A stretch of DNA of 64,000 nt from Nonomuraea ceibae (lineage in GTDB: Bacteria; Actinomycetota; Actinomycetes; Streptosporangiales; Streptosporangiaceae). The stretch is from contig NZ_JAHKRO010000013.1 of assembly GCF_019396325.1 (NCBI RefSeq), positions 1-64,000 on the forward strand, in the 5' to 3' direction. Numbering within the stretch: position 1 is the first letter of the stretch; the number at the start of each line of letters is the position of its first letter. The notes beneath the pieces are model-generated. The model searched no databases. It was given only the letters and a program-made list of their open reading frames with translations, and was not told where the DNA came from. The position numbers and the translations under genes were made by a program. Positions 40,334 through 48,537 of the stretch are shown one piece after another.

Positions 40334-40698
40334 GCCGGCACCGGGGAGCGGCTCGGCAGGACCCGGCTGAGCTGCATGACCGTTCCGCCGAACAGGAGCA
40401 CGCCGAGCGGCAGGTGCAGCACCTTGAGCCCCATGACGCCCAGGACCGCCGCCACGCCGGTGAACACCAGCAGGCCGACCGCCGGCGCGACGAACATGGC
40501 GGGGCCGCCGCCCGGACGCCACACCAGGATCGCCGCCACCAGGTGCGCCAGCCCGAGGACCAGCAGCACGCCACCGGACAGCATGTGCATCTGCCGCCCG
40601 TCCGGCGACGACAGCAGCAGCCCGGCGGTCACCGCCTGGGCCAGCATGGCGAGCATGTGCAGGACCACCACGACCCGCAGGACAGGGAGGAATCTCAT
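40330..40698 (-). CDS. small four-helix membrane protein before the multicopper oxidase
   Basis: Encodes 122 residues from ATG 40698 with AAAGGAAA upstream. Four hydrophobic segments (about residues 6-26, 38-57, 65-90 and 92-112) carry His and Met residues (LHMLAML, RQMHMLSGG, LKVLHLPLG) that might bind copper or heme. I do not recognise a family. It is translationally coupled to the oxidase by an ATGA overlap. A role in copper handling or electron transfer to the oxidase is an inference from context. Confidence 0.7.
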   Translation of the reverse strand: MRFLPVLRVVVVLHMLAMLAQAVTAGLLLSSPDGRQMHMLSGGVLLVLGLAHLVAAILVWRPGGGPAMFVAPAVGLLVFTGVAAVLGVMGLKVLHLPLGVLLFGGTVMQLSRVLPSRSPVPA

Positions 40699-40807
40699 CG
40701 CGTTTCCTTTCGACGGCTGTGCCACATCGTGGCCTCCGCGGCCCGTCCCGGTCGTCCTGCGTGGGATGGCATTGCGCGCTACGGCGGGGGGAGAAGCGCG
40801 GCGGGTC

Positions 40808-40831
40808 CCGCTACCACGCGGGGAGTAGCGG
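40808..40831. promoter_or_regulatory. inverted repeat upstream of a two-component system
   Basis: CCGCTAC (40808-40814) and GTAGCGG (40825-40831) form a perfect 7-bp inverted repeat with a 10-bp spacer, about 56 bases before the kinase start and 110 bases from the oxidase-operon start. The centre-to-centre spacing is suited to a NarL-type response regulator dimer. It may control either or both divergent units. Confidence 0.45.
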
Positions 40832-40886
40832 CAGGTCAGACCTGGGTCCGATGACGGCGGCGCGGGGCGGGTTCTACGCTGCTCGA

Positions 40887-42038
40887 ATGAAGTTCGAGCA
40901 CGGCCGGCGCCCGGGCGCCGCCGACGTGACGCTGGCGGTGGCCGTCGCCGCCGTCCTGCTGGCCGTCGTGCTGCCCGGCAACGACACCGGGCCGCTCGGC
41001 CAGGCCGCCGTCGTGGCCGGCTCGCTCGCCCTGGTCGCCTGGCGGTGGGCGCCGCTGCCGGCGCTCCTCGTCTCCGCCTGCGGCATGCTGCTCTACGCGA
41101 CGCAGGCGCAGCCCACGCCGCCGACCGCGTTCCCGGTGCTGCTGTGCCTGTTCGCCACGATCCGGTCAGGCCGCCGGGTGACGGGCATCGCGGTGAGCGC
41201 GGTGTTCCTGGCCGGGGCGCTGGCCGCCGGTCTGGCCGGCGACACCGGGCAGCCCGATCAGGAGATCATGCAGGACACCTCGCTGCTGGTCGGCTGGTTC
41301 GTCGCGGCGGGCGTGGCGGCGACCGTGAGCAAGCACCGGCAGGCGTTCCTGGAGCAGGCCGAGCAGCGGGCGGCCGAGGCCGAGCGCACCCGCGAGGAGG
41401 TGGCCCGCCGCCGCGCGGGCGAGGAGCGGCTGCGCATCGCCAGGGAGCTGCACGACTCGCTCACCCACAGCATCTCGGTCATCAAGGTCCAGGCCGGGGT
41501 GGCCATCCACCTGGCGCGCAAGCGCGGCGACGAGGTGCCCGCCGCGCTGCTGGCCATCCAGGAGGCCAGCGGTGACGCGATCCGCGAGCTGCGGGCGACG
41601 CTCGACGTGCTGCGCGAGTCCGGCGTCGAGCCGGCCGGCAGCGGCCTCGACCTGCTCGACGACCTGGTCGAGCGGGCCCGCCGCACCGGCCTGGCCGCCA
41701 CGGTGACGCTCACCGGCGAGCGGCGCGAGCTGCCGCCCGACGTCGACCGGGCCGCCTACCGGATCGTCCAGGAGGCGCTGACCAACGTGTCCAGGCACGC
41801 CGGCCAAGCCGCCGCGCTGGTCCGGGTCGACTACCGGCCGGGCGTGCTGGTCGTCCAGGTCGACGACGACGGCTGCGCCGATCCGGGCCGGGCGCCCGTC
41901 CCGGGCAACGGGCTGACCGGCATGCGCGAGCGCGTCACCGCGCTCGGCGGCAGCCTGCACGCCGCCCCCCGCCCCGAGGGCGGGTTCACCGTGCGGGCCG
42001 AGCTGCCGCTCGCCCGGGAGCTGGAGCGGGCGTCATGA
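40887..42038 (+). CDS. NarL-type sensor histidine kinase
   Basis: Encodes 383 residues from ATG 40887; no ribosome binding site is visible. About five membrane helices fill residues 15-150, a short coiled coil follows (EQAEQRAAEAERTREEVARR), then the HisKA_3 dimerisation helix with RIARELHDSLTHSISVIKVQ, where the first His is the phospho-acceptor. The ATPase domain has IVQEALTNVSRHAGQ and GNGLTGMRERVTALGG. It phosphorylates the response regulator encoded by the next gene (ATGA overlap). It is divergent from the multicopper oxidase operon, a possible target. The signal is unknown. Confidence 0.9.
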   Translation: MKFEHGRRPGAADVTLAVAVAAVLLAVVLPGNDTGPLGQAAVVAGSLALVAWRWAPLPALLVSACGMLLYATQAQPTPPTAFPVLLCLFATIRSGRRVTGIAVSAVFLAGALAAGLAGDTGQPDQEIMQDTSLLVGWFVAAGVAATVSKHRQAFLEQAEQRAAEAERTREEVARRRAGEERLRIARELHDSLTHSISVIKVQAGVAIHLARKRGDEVPAALLAIQEASGDAIRELRATLDVLRESGVEPAGSGLDLLDDLVERARRTGLAATVTLTGERRELPPDVDRAAYRIVQEALTNVSRHAGQAAALVRVDYRPGVLVVQVDDDGCADPGRAPVPGNGLTGMRERVTALGGSLHAAPRPEGGFTVRAELPLARELERAS

Positions 42039-42700
42039 TCCGGGTCCTCATCGTCGACGACCAGGCGCTCATCCGGGGCGGCTTCCGCGCCCTGCTGGAG
42101 GCGGAGGACGACATCGAGGTCGTAGCCGAGGCGGTGCACGGCGAGCAGGCCGTCGCCCTCGCCCTGGAGCACCGGCCCGACGTGGCGCTGATCGACGTGC
42201 AGATGCCGGTGATGGACGGCATCGAGGCCACCCGCCGCATCGCCGCCGACGAGCGGCTGTCCGGCGTGCACGTGGTGATCCTCACCAACTACGGCGTCGA
42301 CGAGTACGTCTACGACGCGCTGCGGGCGGGGGCCGCCGGGTTCCTGGTCAAGGACACCGAGCCCGATGACCTGCTCCAGGGCGTCCGGGTGGCGGCCAGG
42401 GGCGACGCGCTGCTGTCGCCGTCGATCACCCGCCGCCTGATCGGCGCGTTCATGGCCAACCGGCCCGAGCCGGAGCCCGTCGGCCTCGACACGCTGACCA
42501 ACCGGGAGCGGGAGGTGACGGCGCTGGTGGCGCGCGGCCTGTCCAACGACGAGATCGCCGCCGAGATGGTGATCAGCCCGATGACCGCCAAGACCCACGT
42601 CAGCCGGGCCATGACCAAGCTGGGCGCCAGGGACCGGGCGCAGCTCGTCGTCTTCGCCTACGAGTCGGGGCTGGTGACCCCGCGCTCCACGGTCACCTGA
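42035..42700 (+). CDS. NarL/LuxR-type response regulator
   Basis: The 221-residue protein starts in an ATGA overlap with its kinase. The receiver domain has Asp-Asp near the start (LIVDDQALIRGG), the phospho-acceptor Asp in ALIDVQMPVMDGI, and the Lys of FLVKDTEP. The C-terminal LuxR helix-turn-helix includes LTNREREVTALVARGLSNDEIAAEMVIS and KTHVSRAMTKLGARDRAQLV. It is a DNA-binding partner of the preceding kinase. Confidence 0.93.
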   Translation: MIRVLIVDDQALIRGGFRALLEAEDDIEVVAEAVHGEQAVALALEHRPDVALIDVQMPVMDGIEATRRIAADERLSGVHVVILTNYGVDEYVYDALRAGAAGFLVKDTEPDDLLQGVRVAARGDALLSPSITRRLIGAFMANRPEPEPVGLDTLTNREREVTALVARGLSNDEIAAEMVISPMTAKTHVSRAMTKLGARDRAQLVVFAYESGLVTPRSTVT

Positions 42701-42844
42701 CCGCGCCCGCTGCCGGATCGACCCCGGCTGATCTGCGCCGATCCCCCGTGCCCGGCGGGCTCGCTGAACTACACTCGCACCGGCCGGAACCCGTTTACGA
42801 GCCTAGGGCGCTCCTGCCCGCGGCCCCGAACGCCTGGGAGTCAC

Positions 42845-44242
42845 GTGAGCAGCGGGCTAGTCGACGCACCGCCGACCCCGTCCACCACCCGGCCACGACG
42901 GCGCTGGCTGCGCCGGGTGATCGTGGCCGTGACGGCGCTCGTGCTGCTCGTGACCGGGGCTGCGGTCGCCGTCGCCGTGCGGCTGACCGGCAACGTGGAG
43001 CACACCGACGTGGCCGGTGACCTCGGCACCGCCCGCCCGGCCAAGGTCGCCGCGAGCGCGCTCAACGTGCTGATCGTCGGCTCCGACCAGCGTGACGGCC
43101 GCAACGCCCGCTACGGCCGCCGCATCACCGGCGAGCGCACCGACACGATCATGCTCGCCCACCTGTCGTCCGACCGCGAGAACGCGATGGTGATCAGCTT
43201 CCCGCGCGACTCGATGGTCCAGCTCCCCGCCTGCCGCGCCAAGGGCGGGCTGCCCGGCCAGCAGCCCCACGTCGGCATGATCAACGAGTCGTTCAACTCG
43301 GGCGGCATCGGCTGCACCTGGAAGACCATCGAGTCGCTCACCGGCATCCACATCGACCACTTCGTCAAGGTCGACTTCAGCGGGTTCAAGGACATGGTCG
43401 ACGCCGTCGGCGGCGTCGAGGTGTGCCTGCCGGAGCGGGTCGACGACGACAAGGCCATGCTCCACCTGCCCGCGGGCCGCCAGACGCTCGGCGGCGAGCA
43501 GGCGCTCGGCTACGTCCGGGCCCGCTACAGCTTCGGCGACGGCTCCGACATCGGCCGGATCCAGCGGCAGCAGATGTTCATCGCCTCGATGGCGAAGAAG
43601 GTGATGAGCGGCGAGACGCTCACCGACCCGGTCCGGCTGTTCGGCTTCCTCGACGCCGGCACCAAGGCCGTCACCACCGACCCCGGCCTGACGCCCGGCG
43701 TGATGAAGGACCTGGCGGAGAGCCTGCGCGGGCTCACCGCCGGGAAGATCCGGTTCATCACCACGCCGTGGCACTACTCGGTCAGCCAGCCGGGCCGGGT
43801 CGAATGGGTGCAGCCCCAGGCGAACCAGCTCTTCCGCATCGTGGCCAAGGACGCCGAGCTCACCGGCGTCCAGGGTGGCCAAGCCAAGATGCCGAGGTCG
43901 AAGGTCGCCGTGGAGCTGCGCAACGGCACCTACCGCACCGGTCTCGGGGCCCAGGTGGCAGCCGTGCTCGAACAGCGCGGCTATCACATCGTCAAGATCG
44001 CCGACACCGTACGGAAGCCGTACCGGAAGTCGATGATCCTTTACGGGCCCAACGGCGAGGCGCGGGTGCCGACACTGGCCAAGGACCTGCCGAGGAGCAG
44101 GCCGAGGCTGGTGCCGGCGGCCCGGACGGCGCGGCTGGTGCTGATCCTGGGCGACGACTGGCGCGGGCTCAAGCCGCTCGACCCGGCCGACGGCGAGGCG
44201 ATCAAGGGGTTCGACGCCACGCACGACACCTGCGCCGGCTGA
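42845..44242 (+). CDS. LCP (LytR-CpsA-Psr) cell-wall glycopolymer ligase
   Basis: Encodes 465 residues from GTG 42845. A basic cytoplasmic N-terminus and one membrane helix (about 24-46) precede the LCP domain (about 70-260), with LNVLIVGSDQRDG, GERTDTIMLAHL, VISFPRDSMV, ESFNSGGIGCTWKTIESLTGI and YVRARYSFGDGSDIGRIQRQQ. The conserved Arg and Asp residues that hold the polyprenyl pyrophosphate are present. A C-terminal LytR_C domain follows (VAVELRNGTYRTGLGAQVAAVLEQRGY). LCP enzymes attach teichoic-acid-like or arabinogalactan-like polymers to peptidoglycan outside the membrane. Confidence 0.92.
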   Translation: MSSGLVDAPPTPSTTRPRRRWLRRVIVAVTALVLLVTGAAVAVAVRLTGNVEHTDVAGDLGTARPAKVAASALNVLIVGSDQRDGRNARYGRRITGERTDTIMLAHLSSDRENAMVISFPRDSMVQLPACRAKGGLPGQQPHVGMINESFNSGGIGCTWKTIESLTGIHIDHFVKVDFSGFKDMVDAVGGVEVCLPERVDDDKAMLHLPAGRQTLGGEQALGYVRARYSFGDGSDIGRIQRQQMFIASMAKKVMSGETLTDPVRLFGFLDAGTKAVTTDPGLTPGVMKDLAESLRGLTAGKIRFITTPWHYSVSQPGRVEWVQPQANQLFRIVAKDAELTGVQGGQAKMPRSKVAVELRNGTYRTGLGAQVAAVLEQRGYHIVKIADTVRKPYRKSMILYGPNGEARVPTLAKDLPRSRPRLVPAARTARLVLILGDDWRGLKPLDPADGEAIKGFDATHDTCAG

Positions 44243-44245
44243 CCC

Positions 44246-44608
44246 CTACTGCTTGCGCACGCAGGAGATCGTCTCCAGCTGCACGACCTTGGTGGGGCCC
44301 GCGCCGGCCTCGGTGCCGGCCTCGGTTGCGGGCCTGGCGGGGGCGAACTCCACCTCGGTCGCCGCCTCCGCGTCAAGCACGTCCGTCGGGATCGCGCCGG
44401 GTTCGTCCGCCTTGACCCAGTCCTGCCCGGCGGGCTCGGCGGGGATCGCCGGGACGGCCTTGGCGACCTCCAGCTCGACCGTCTTGCCGTCGGGCGTGGT
44501 GCAGGTGACCTGGTGGGGCACATCGTCGGCGGCCAGGGCGGAGCCGCCCAGCCCGGCCAGCGCCAGCACCGCGACCGCGCCGAGCACCGCGAACCGTCGT
44601 CTGATCAT
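44246..44608 (-). CDS. small secreted protein of unknown function
   Basis: Encodes 120 residues from ATG 44608 with GAGGAG upstream. It has a Sec signal peptide (RRRFAVLGAVAVLALAGLGGSALA, cleavage after about residue 26). The mature part has two cysteines, one near each end (VTCTTPDGK and ISCVRKQ), which could form a disulfide. The middle is acidic and Ala/Pro/Glu-rich. No family is recognised. It is divergent from an OmpR-type response regulator, with a group of 11-bp-spaced repeats between them, so it is a likely target of that regulator. Confidence 0.7.
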   Translation of the reverse strand: MIRRRFAVLGAVAVLALAGLGGSALAADDVPHQVTCTTPDGKTVELEVAKAVPAIPAEPAGQDWVKADEPGAIPTDVLDAEAATEVEFAPARPATEAGTEAGAGPTKVVQLETISCVRKQ

Positions 44609-44640
44609 GTGCTTCTCCTCTGTGGATGGGACGTTGCGGG

Positions 44641-44710
44641 GTTCAGGCTGGCGGGCCGCACCTGAAGCGACCCTGAACGCGCCCTAAGTGATCTTCAGGT
44701 TGGCTTTAGG
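44641..44710. promoter_or_regulatory. tandem 11-bp-spaced repeats, candidate OmpR-type operator
   Basis: CCTGAA occurs at 44661 and 44672 and a related CCTAA at 44683, exactly 11 bp apart. The inverted form TTCAGG/TTTAGG occurs at 44694 and 44705, again 11 bp apart, and once more at 44642. Tandem direct repeats with 11-bp period are the usual targets of OmpR/PhoB-family regulators, and such a regulator starts 24 bases later. The array lies between the regulator and the small secreted protein, so it could control both. Confidence 0.65.
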
Positions 44711-44733
44711 CGCGATGCGGCACGCTGGCCGGT

Positions 44734-45405
44734 GTGCGGGTGCTACTGGTGGAGGACGAGCGGCGGCTGGCCGAGCTGGTCAGGAACGGGCTGACCGGCG
44801 AGGGGTTCGCGGTCGACGTGGCCCACGACGGGCGCGACGGGCTGTGGATGGCCACGGAGAACGCCTACGACGTGATCGTGCTGGACGTGATGCTGCCCCG
44901 GCTCAACGGCTACGCGCTCTGCTCGCGGCTGCGCGAGGCCGGCGACTGGACCCCGATCATGATGCTCACCGCCAAGGACGGCGTCCACGACGAGGCCGAG
45001 GCGCTCGACAACGGCGCCGACGACTACCTGTCCAAGCCGTTCTCGTACGTGGTGCTGCTGGCCAGGCTGCGTGCGCTGGTGCGGCGCGGCGGCCGGGAGC
45101 GGCCCGTGTCGCTCACCGTGGGCGACCTGGTCATCAACCCCGCCGGGCTGCGCTGCCGCCGGGGCGCGGCGGAGATCGCGCTGACGCCCAAGGAGTTCGC
45201 GGTGCTGCACGGGCTGGCCAGGCGGGCCGGTGAGGTGGTGTCCAAGAGCGAGCTGCTCGCCCAGGCGTGGGACTTCTCCTACGACGGCGACCCGAACATC
45301 GTCGAGGTGTACATCAGCGCGCTGCGCCGCAAGATCGACCAGCCGTTCGGCCGGTCCACCCTGGTCACGGTGCGCGGCGCCGGCTACCGGCTGGAGGCGG
45401 AGTGA
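44734..45405 (+). CDS. OmpR-type response regulator
   Basis: Encodes 223 residues from GTG 44734. Receiver: LLVEDERRLAELV, phospho-acceptor in IVLDVMLPRLNGY, Lys in YLSKPFSYVVL. DNA-binding winged helix: LTPKEFAVLHGLARRAGEVVSKSELL, then DPNIVEVYISALRRKID and VRGAGYRLE. It is paired by a GTGA overlap with the following kinase. It probably binds the 11-bp repeats just upstream and so regulates itself and the divergent secreted protein. The inducing signal is not evident. Confidence 0.94.
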   Translation: MRVLLVEDERRLAELVRNGLTGEGFAVDVAHDGRDGLWMATENAYDVIVLDVMLPRLNGYALCSRLREAGDWTPIMMLTAKDGVHDEAEALDNGADDYLSKPFSYVVLLARLRALVRRGGRERPVSLTVGDLVINPAGLRCRRGAAEIALTPKEFAVLHGLARRAGEVVSKSELLAQAWDFSYDGDPNIVEVYISALRRKIDQPFGRSTLVTVRGAGYRLEAE

Positions 45406-46631
45406 ACCTGTCGTCCGTGCGGGTGCGCGCCACGGCGGCGGCGACCCTGATCGTCGCGCTGGCGCTGGGCACCGCCGCGATCGCGCTGGTGACGGTGCTG
45501 CGCGGCAGCCTGGAGGGCAGCGCCGGCATGGAGGCGGCCAGGAAGGCGGCCGCCGTCGCCCCCGCGCTGACCGTCGAGGCCGTGCCCGCCCTCCCGGCCG
45601 AGCCGCTGACGGTGGCCGACCCCGACGTGTGGGTCGGCGGCGAGGACTCCCTCGGCACGTGGGCGCCCGCGGGCGAGTACGCGGTCGCCCGGCTCCAGGT
45701 GCCGACCGCCGACGGCGACACCACCGTGTGGGGCAGGGCCTCGCTGGAAGGGGCCGAGCAGGCGCTGGCGACGCTCAACGGCGTGCTGCTGCCCGGCCTG
45801 CCCGCGCTGCTGGCCGTGGTCGCCGGGATGACCTGGTTCGCGGTCGGCCGGGTGCTGCGCCCGGTGGCGGCGATCCGCGCCAAGCTCGCCCACATCACCG
45901 CCCGCGACCTGTACGAACGGGTGCCGGTCCCGCGCTCGCGCGACGAGGTCGCCGCGCTGGCGGTCACCGTGAACGGGACCCTCGACCGGCTGGAGACGTC
46001 CGTCGAGACGCACAAGCGGTTCGTCGCCGACGCGGCGCACGAGCTGCGCAGCCCGATCGCCACCCTGCGCGCCCGGCTGGAGCTCGCCGAGCCCAGCGAG
46101 CTGACCGCCGAGGCCCTGGCCGACGTCGACCGCATCCAGACACTGGCCGCCGACCTGCTGCTGCTCGCCCGGCTCGACGCCGGGGAACCGCTGCCCGCCG
46201 CCGACGTCGACCTCGGCCAGGTGGCCGTGGAGGAGGCGCTGCGCGCCCGGCGCCGCCCCGGCGTCGAGCTCGACCTGGAGATCGAACCCGACGTGGTGAT
46301 CAGCGGCTCGCCCGGTCACCTCGCCCGCCTGGTCACCAACCTCGTCGACAACGCCGCCCGGCACGCCGGCTCCCGCGTCCGGGTCAGCGTCCGCGCCGAC
46401 GGCGGCGGGGCCGTGCTCCAGGTGCGTGACGACGGCCCAGGCATCCCCGCCGAGCATCGGGAGGCGGTGTTCGACCGGTTCACCCGGCTGGACGAGGCGC
46501 GGGCCAGGGACGCGGGCGGCGCCGGACTGGGCCTGGCCATCGCCCGCGACATCGCCACCCTGCACGGCGGCACCCTCACGGCCGGGGTCGACGGGCTCAC
46601 CGCCCGCTTCCCCCGGCCGCCGCGCTCATAG
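45402..46631 (+). CDS. HAMP-containing sensor histidine kinase
   Basis: The 409-residue protein starts at GTG 45402 in an overlap with the regulator stop; GGAGG lies at 45393-45397. Two membrane helices (about 8-30 and 130-150) flank an about 100-residue extracellular sensor loop. Then follow HAMP, the HisKA helix FVADAAHELRSPIATLRARLE with the phospho-acceptor His, and an ATPase domain with N-box NLVDNAARHA, G1 VRDDGPGIP, and G2 GGAGLGLAIARDIA. It is a classical transmembrane kinase for the preceding OmpR-type regulator. The sensor loop has no recognised domain. Confidence 0.93.
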   Translation: MNLSSVRVRATAAATLIVALALGTAAIALVTVLRGSLEGSAGMEAARKAAAVAPALTVEAVPALPAEPLTVADPDVWVGGEDSLGTWAPAGEYAVARLQVPTADGDTTVWGRASLEGAEQALATLNGVLLPGLPALLAVVAGMTWFAVGRVLRPVAAIRAKLAHITARDLYERVPVPRSRDEVAALAVTVNGTLDRLETSVETHKRFVADAAHELRSPIATLRARLELAEPSELTAEALADVDRIQTLAADLLLLARLDAGEPLPAADVDLGQVAVEEALRARRRPGVELDLEIEPDVVISGSPGHLARLVTNLVDNAARHAGSRVRVSVRADGGGAVLQVRDDGPGIPAEHREAVFDRFTRLDEARARDAGGAGLGLAIARDIATLHGGTLTAGVDGLTARFPRPPRS

Positions 46632-47435
46632 CGTCTGGTCGAGCTGCAGGAAGGCCCGCTCGATCACCTGCCGGGTCACCTGCTCGTCGTACGGGAACCG
46701 GTGGACGAGGTCGCGCAGCCCCTCCACGTGGGCCTGCCTGGCCAGCTCCGCCACCGCCGTCAGCTCGGCGTGCTGCCTCACCACGAAGTCGCGGTCCACG
46801 ACCGCGCCGTGGCCCGGCACGTACACGAGCTCGCGCGTCTCCTCCAGCATGCGCGCGGTCGTGTCGGGCCAGTCGAGCGGGTACGAGTCGCCGAACGCCG
46901 GCGGCGCACCCTCCTCCACCAGGTCACCGGCGAACACCACTCCTGCGTCGGGCACGTGCGCGACGATGTCGTTCGAGCTGTGGCCCAGCCCGAAATGCCG
47001 CAGATGGACCATCCGGCCGCCGATGTCGAGCGTCGCCGTCGAGGTGAACGTGTGATCCGGCGGCACGATCTCCACCTCCTCCACCTCGGCACGCCGCTCC
47101 TCGGGGACGAACCCGGCGACCTTGGCCCGCTGCTCCCGGCCGTCCCGCTCGATCTCCTCCGCGCACCTGACATGCCCCCAGATCTCCGCGGGCTGGAACA
47201 GGGCGTTGCCGAAATAGTGGTCGAAATGCGCGTGGCTGTTCACGACCGTCCACGGGCTGGTGGTGATCCGCCTGATGGCCTCGATCAGATCGGCGGCCTC
47301 CCGATGCGACATGCGGGTGTCGAACACCATGCAGTGCCCGTCCCCGACGACCAGCCCCACGTTCAGGTCGTACGACGCGTGCCGCCGGACATAGACCCGG
47401 TCGCCGACCTCTGTCCACTGCTCAAGTGCCGTCAT
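46626..47435 (-). CDS. metallo-beta-lactamase-fold hydrolase
   Basis: The 269-residue protein has the zinc motif HAHFDH (His68, His70, Asp72, His73), an HFGLGHSSNDIVAHV strand with the fourth His, AGDLVEEGAPP with the bridging Asp, and VPGHGAVVD with the last His. The set is complete for a dinuclear site. The family covers beta-lactamases, glyoxalase II, lactonases and related hydrolases; the sequence alone does not decide. No signal peptide is seen, so a cytoplasmic role such as glyoxalase- or lactonase-like hydrolysis is more probable than antibiotic resistance. Divergent from a VOC-family gene. Confidence 0.88.
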   Translation of the reverse strand: MTALEQWTEVGDRVYVRRHASYDLNVGLVVGDGHCMVFDTRMSHREAADLIEAIRRITTSPWTVVNSHAHFDHYFGNALFQPAEIWGHVRCAEEIERDGREQRAKVAGFVPEERRAEVEEVEIVPPDHTFTSTATLDIGGRMVHLRHFGLGHSSNDIVAHVPDAGVVFAGDLVEEGAPPAFGDSYPLDWPDTTARMLEETRELVYVPGHGAVVDRDFVVRQHAELTAVAELARQAHVEGLRDLVHRFPYDEQVTRQVIERAFLQLDQTL

Positions 47436-47463
47436 GGCCCACGACCCTACTTAGGATCAGGAC

Positions 47464-47895
47464 ATGGCATTCGATATCCAGATCGTCATCGACTCCCAGG
47501 CCCCGCACCCGCTGGCCGACTGGTGGGCGGAGGCGCTCGGCTGGCAGGTGGAGCGGCAGGACGAGGCGTTCATCCGCAGCCTGATCGAGAAGGGCCACGC
47601 GACGGAGGACGACACCATGTTCCACCGCGGCAACCTGGTGTGGAAGGACGGCGCCGCCATCCGCCACCCCGGCGGGCTGGAGCGGGCCCCGCGCGTGCTG
47701 TTCCAGCTCGTGCCCGAGGCCAAGACGGTCAAGAACCGGGTGCACCTGGACGTCCGGGTGGGCGCCGACAACATCGACGCCGAGGTCGAGCGGCTGGTCG
47801 CCCACGGCGCCACCGTGCTGCACAAGGGCCGCCAGGGCCCCACCTGGTGGGTCACCATCGCCGACCCCGAGGGCAACGAGCTCTGCCTGGCCTGA
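47464..47895 (+). CDS. VOC-family (glyoxalase-like) protein
   Basis: The 143-residue protein starts at ATG 47464. It begins with IQIVIDSQAPHPLADWWAEALGW, contains VHLDVRVGADNIDAEVERLVAHGATVL, and ends WVTIADPEGNELCLA, which is the Glyoxalase_6 subfamily pattern. Function is unspecified; such proteins bind or transform small molecules. It is divergent from the beta-lactamase-fold gene across 28 bases, and the two could share a promoter region. Confidence 0.85.
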   Translation: MAFDIQIVIDSQAPHPLADWWAEALGWQVERQDEAFIRSLIEKGHATEDDTMFHRGNLVWKDGAAIRHPGGLERAPRVLFQLVPEAKTVKNRVHLDVRVGADNIDAEVERLVAHGATVLHKGRQGPTWWVTIADPEGNELCLA

Positions 47896-48537
47896 TCACG
47901 CCCGGAGGTAGGCCAGCACCGCCAGGACCCGGCGGTGCCCGTCGGCGGCGGGAGGCAGGTCGAGCTTGCTGAAGATGTTGGCGATGTGCTTGGCCACCGC
48001 CGCCTCCGTGACGACCAGCTCGCGGGCGATCGAGGCGTTGGCCCGCCCCTCCGCGATCAGCGCCAGCACCTCCAGCTCCCGGGGTGTCAGCCGCTCCAGC
48101 GGGTCGCGCCGCCGCCGCAGCAACTGCCGCACCACCTCGGGATCGACGACCGTCGCGCCCCCGGCCACCCTGACCAGCGCGTCGACGAACTCGCGCACCT
48201 CCCCAACCCGGTCCTTCAGCAGGTAGCCGATGCCCGCCCCGCCCCCGGAGTCGAGCAGCTCGGCCGCGTAGGTCTGCTCGACGTACTGGCTGAGCACGAG
48301 CACCGCCAGGTCGGGCCGCTCCGCCCGCAGCACCAGCGCCGCGCGCAGCCCCTCGTCGGCGAACCCGGGCGGCATCCGCACGTCCGTCACCACCGCGTCG
48401 GGCCGCAGCTCGCGCGCGGCCGCCACCAGCGCGTCGGCGTCGCCCACCGACGCGACCACCTCGTGCCCGAAGCGTTGCAGCAGCCCGGCCAAACCCTCAC
48501 GCAGCAGGACGGCGTCTTCGGCGATCACCACGCGCAC
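47896..48537 (-). CDS. NarL/LuxR-type response regulator
   Basis: Encodes 213 residues from GTG 48537, overlapping the kinase gene by 13 bases. Receiver: [14 protein letters not shown], phospho-acceptor Asp in [17 protein letters not shown], and Lys in [14 protein letters not shown]-binding: [27 protein letters not shown] and [14 protein letters not shown]. It is the partner of the kinase encoded just before it in the same operon. Confidence 0.93.
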   Translation of the reverse strand: MRVVIAEDAVLLREGLAGLLQRFGHEVVASVGDADALVAAARELRPDAVVTDVRMPPGFADEGLRAALVLRAERPDLAVLVLSQYVEQTYAAELLDSGGGAGIGYLLKDRVGEVREFVDALVRVAGGATVVDPEVVRQLLRRRRDPLERLTPRELEVLALIAEGRANASIARELVVTEAAVAKHIANIFSKLDLPPAADGHRRVLAVLAYLRA

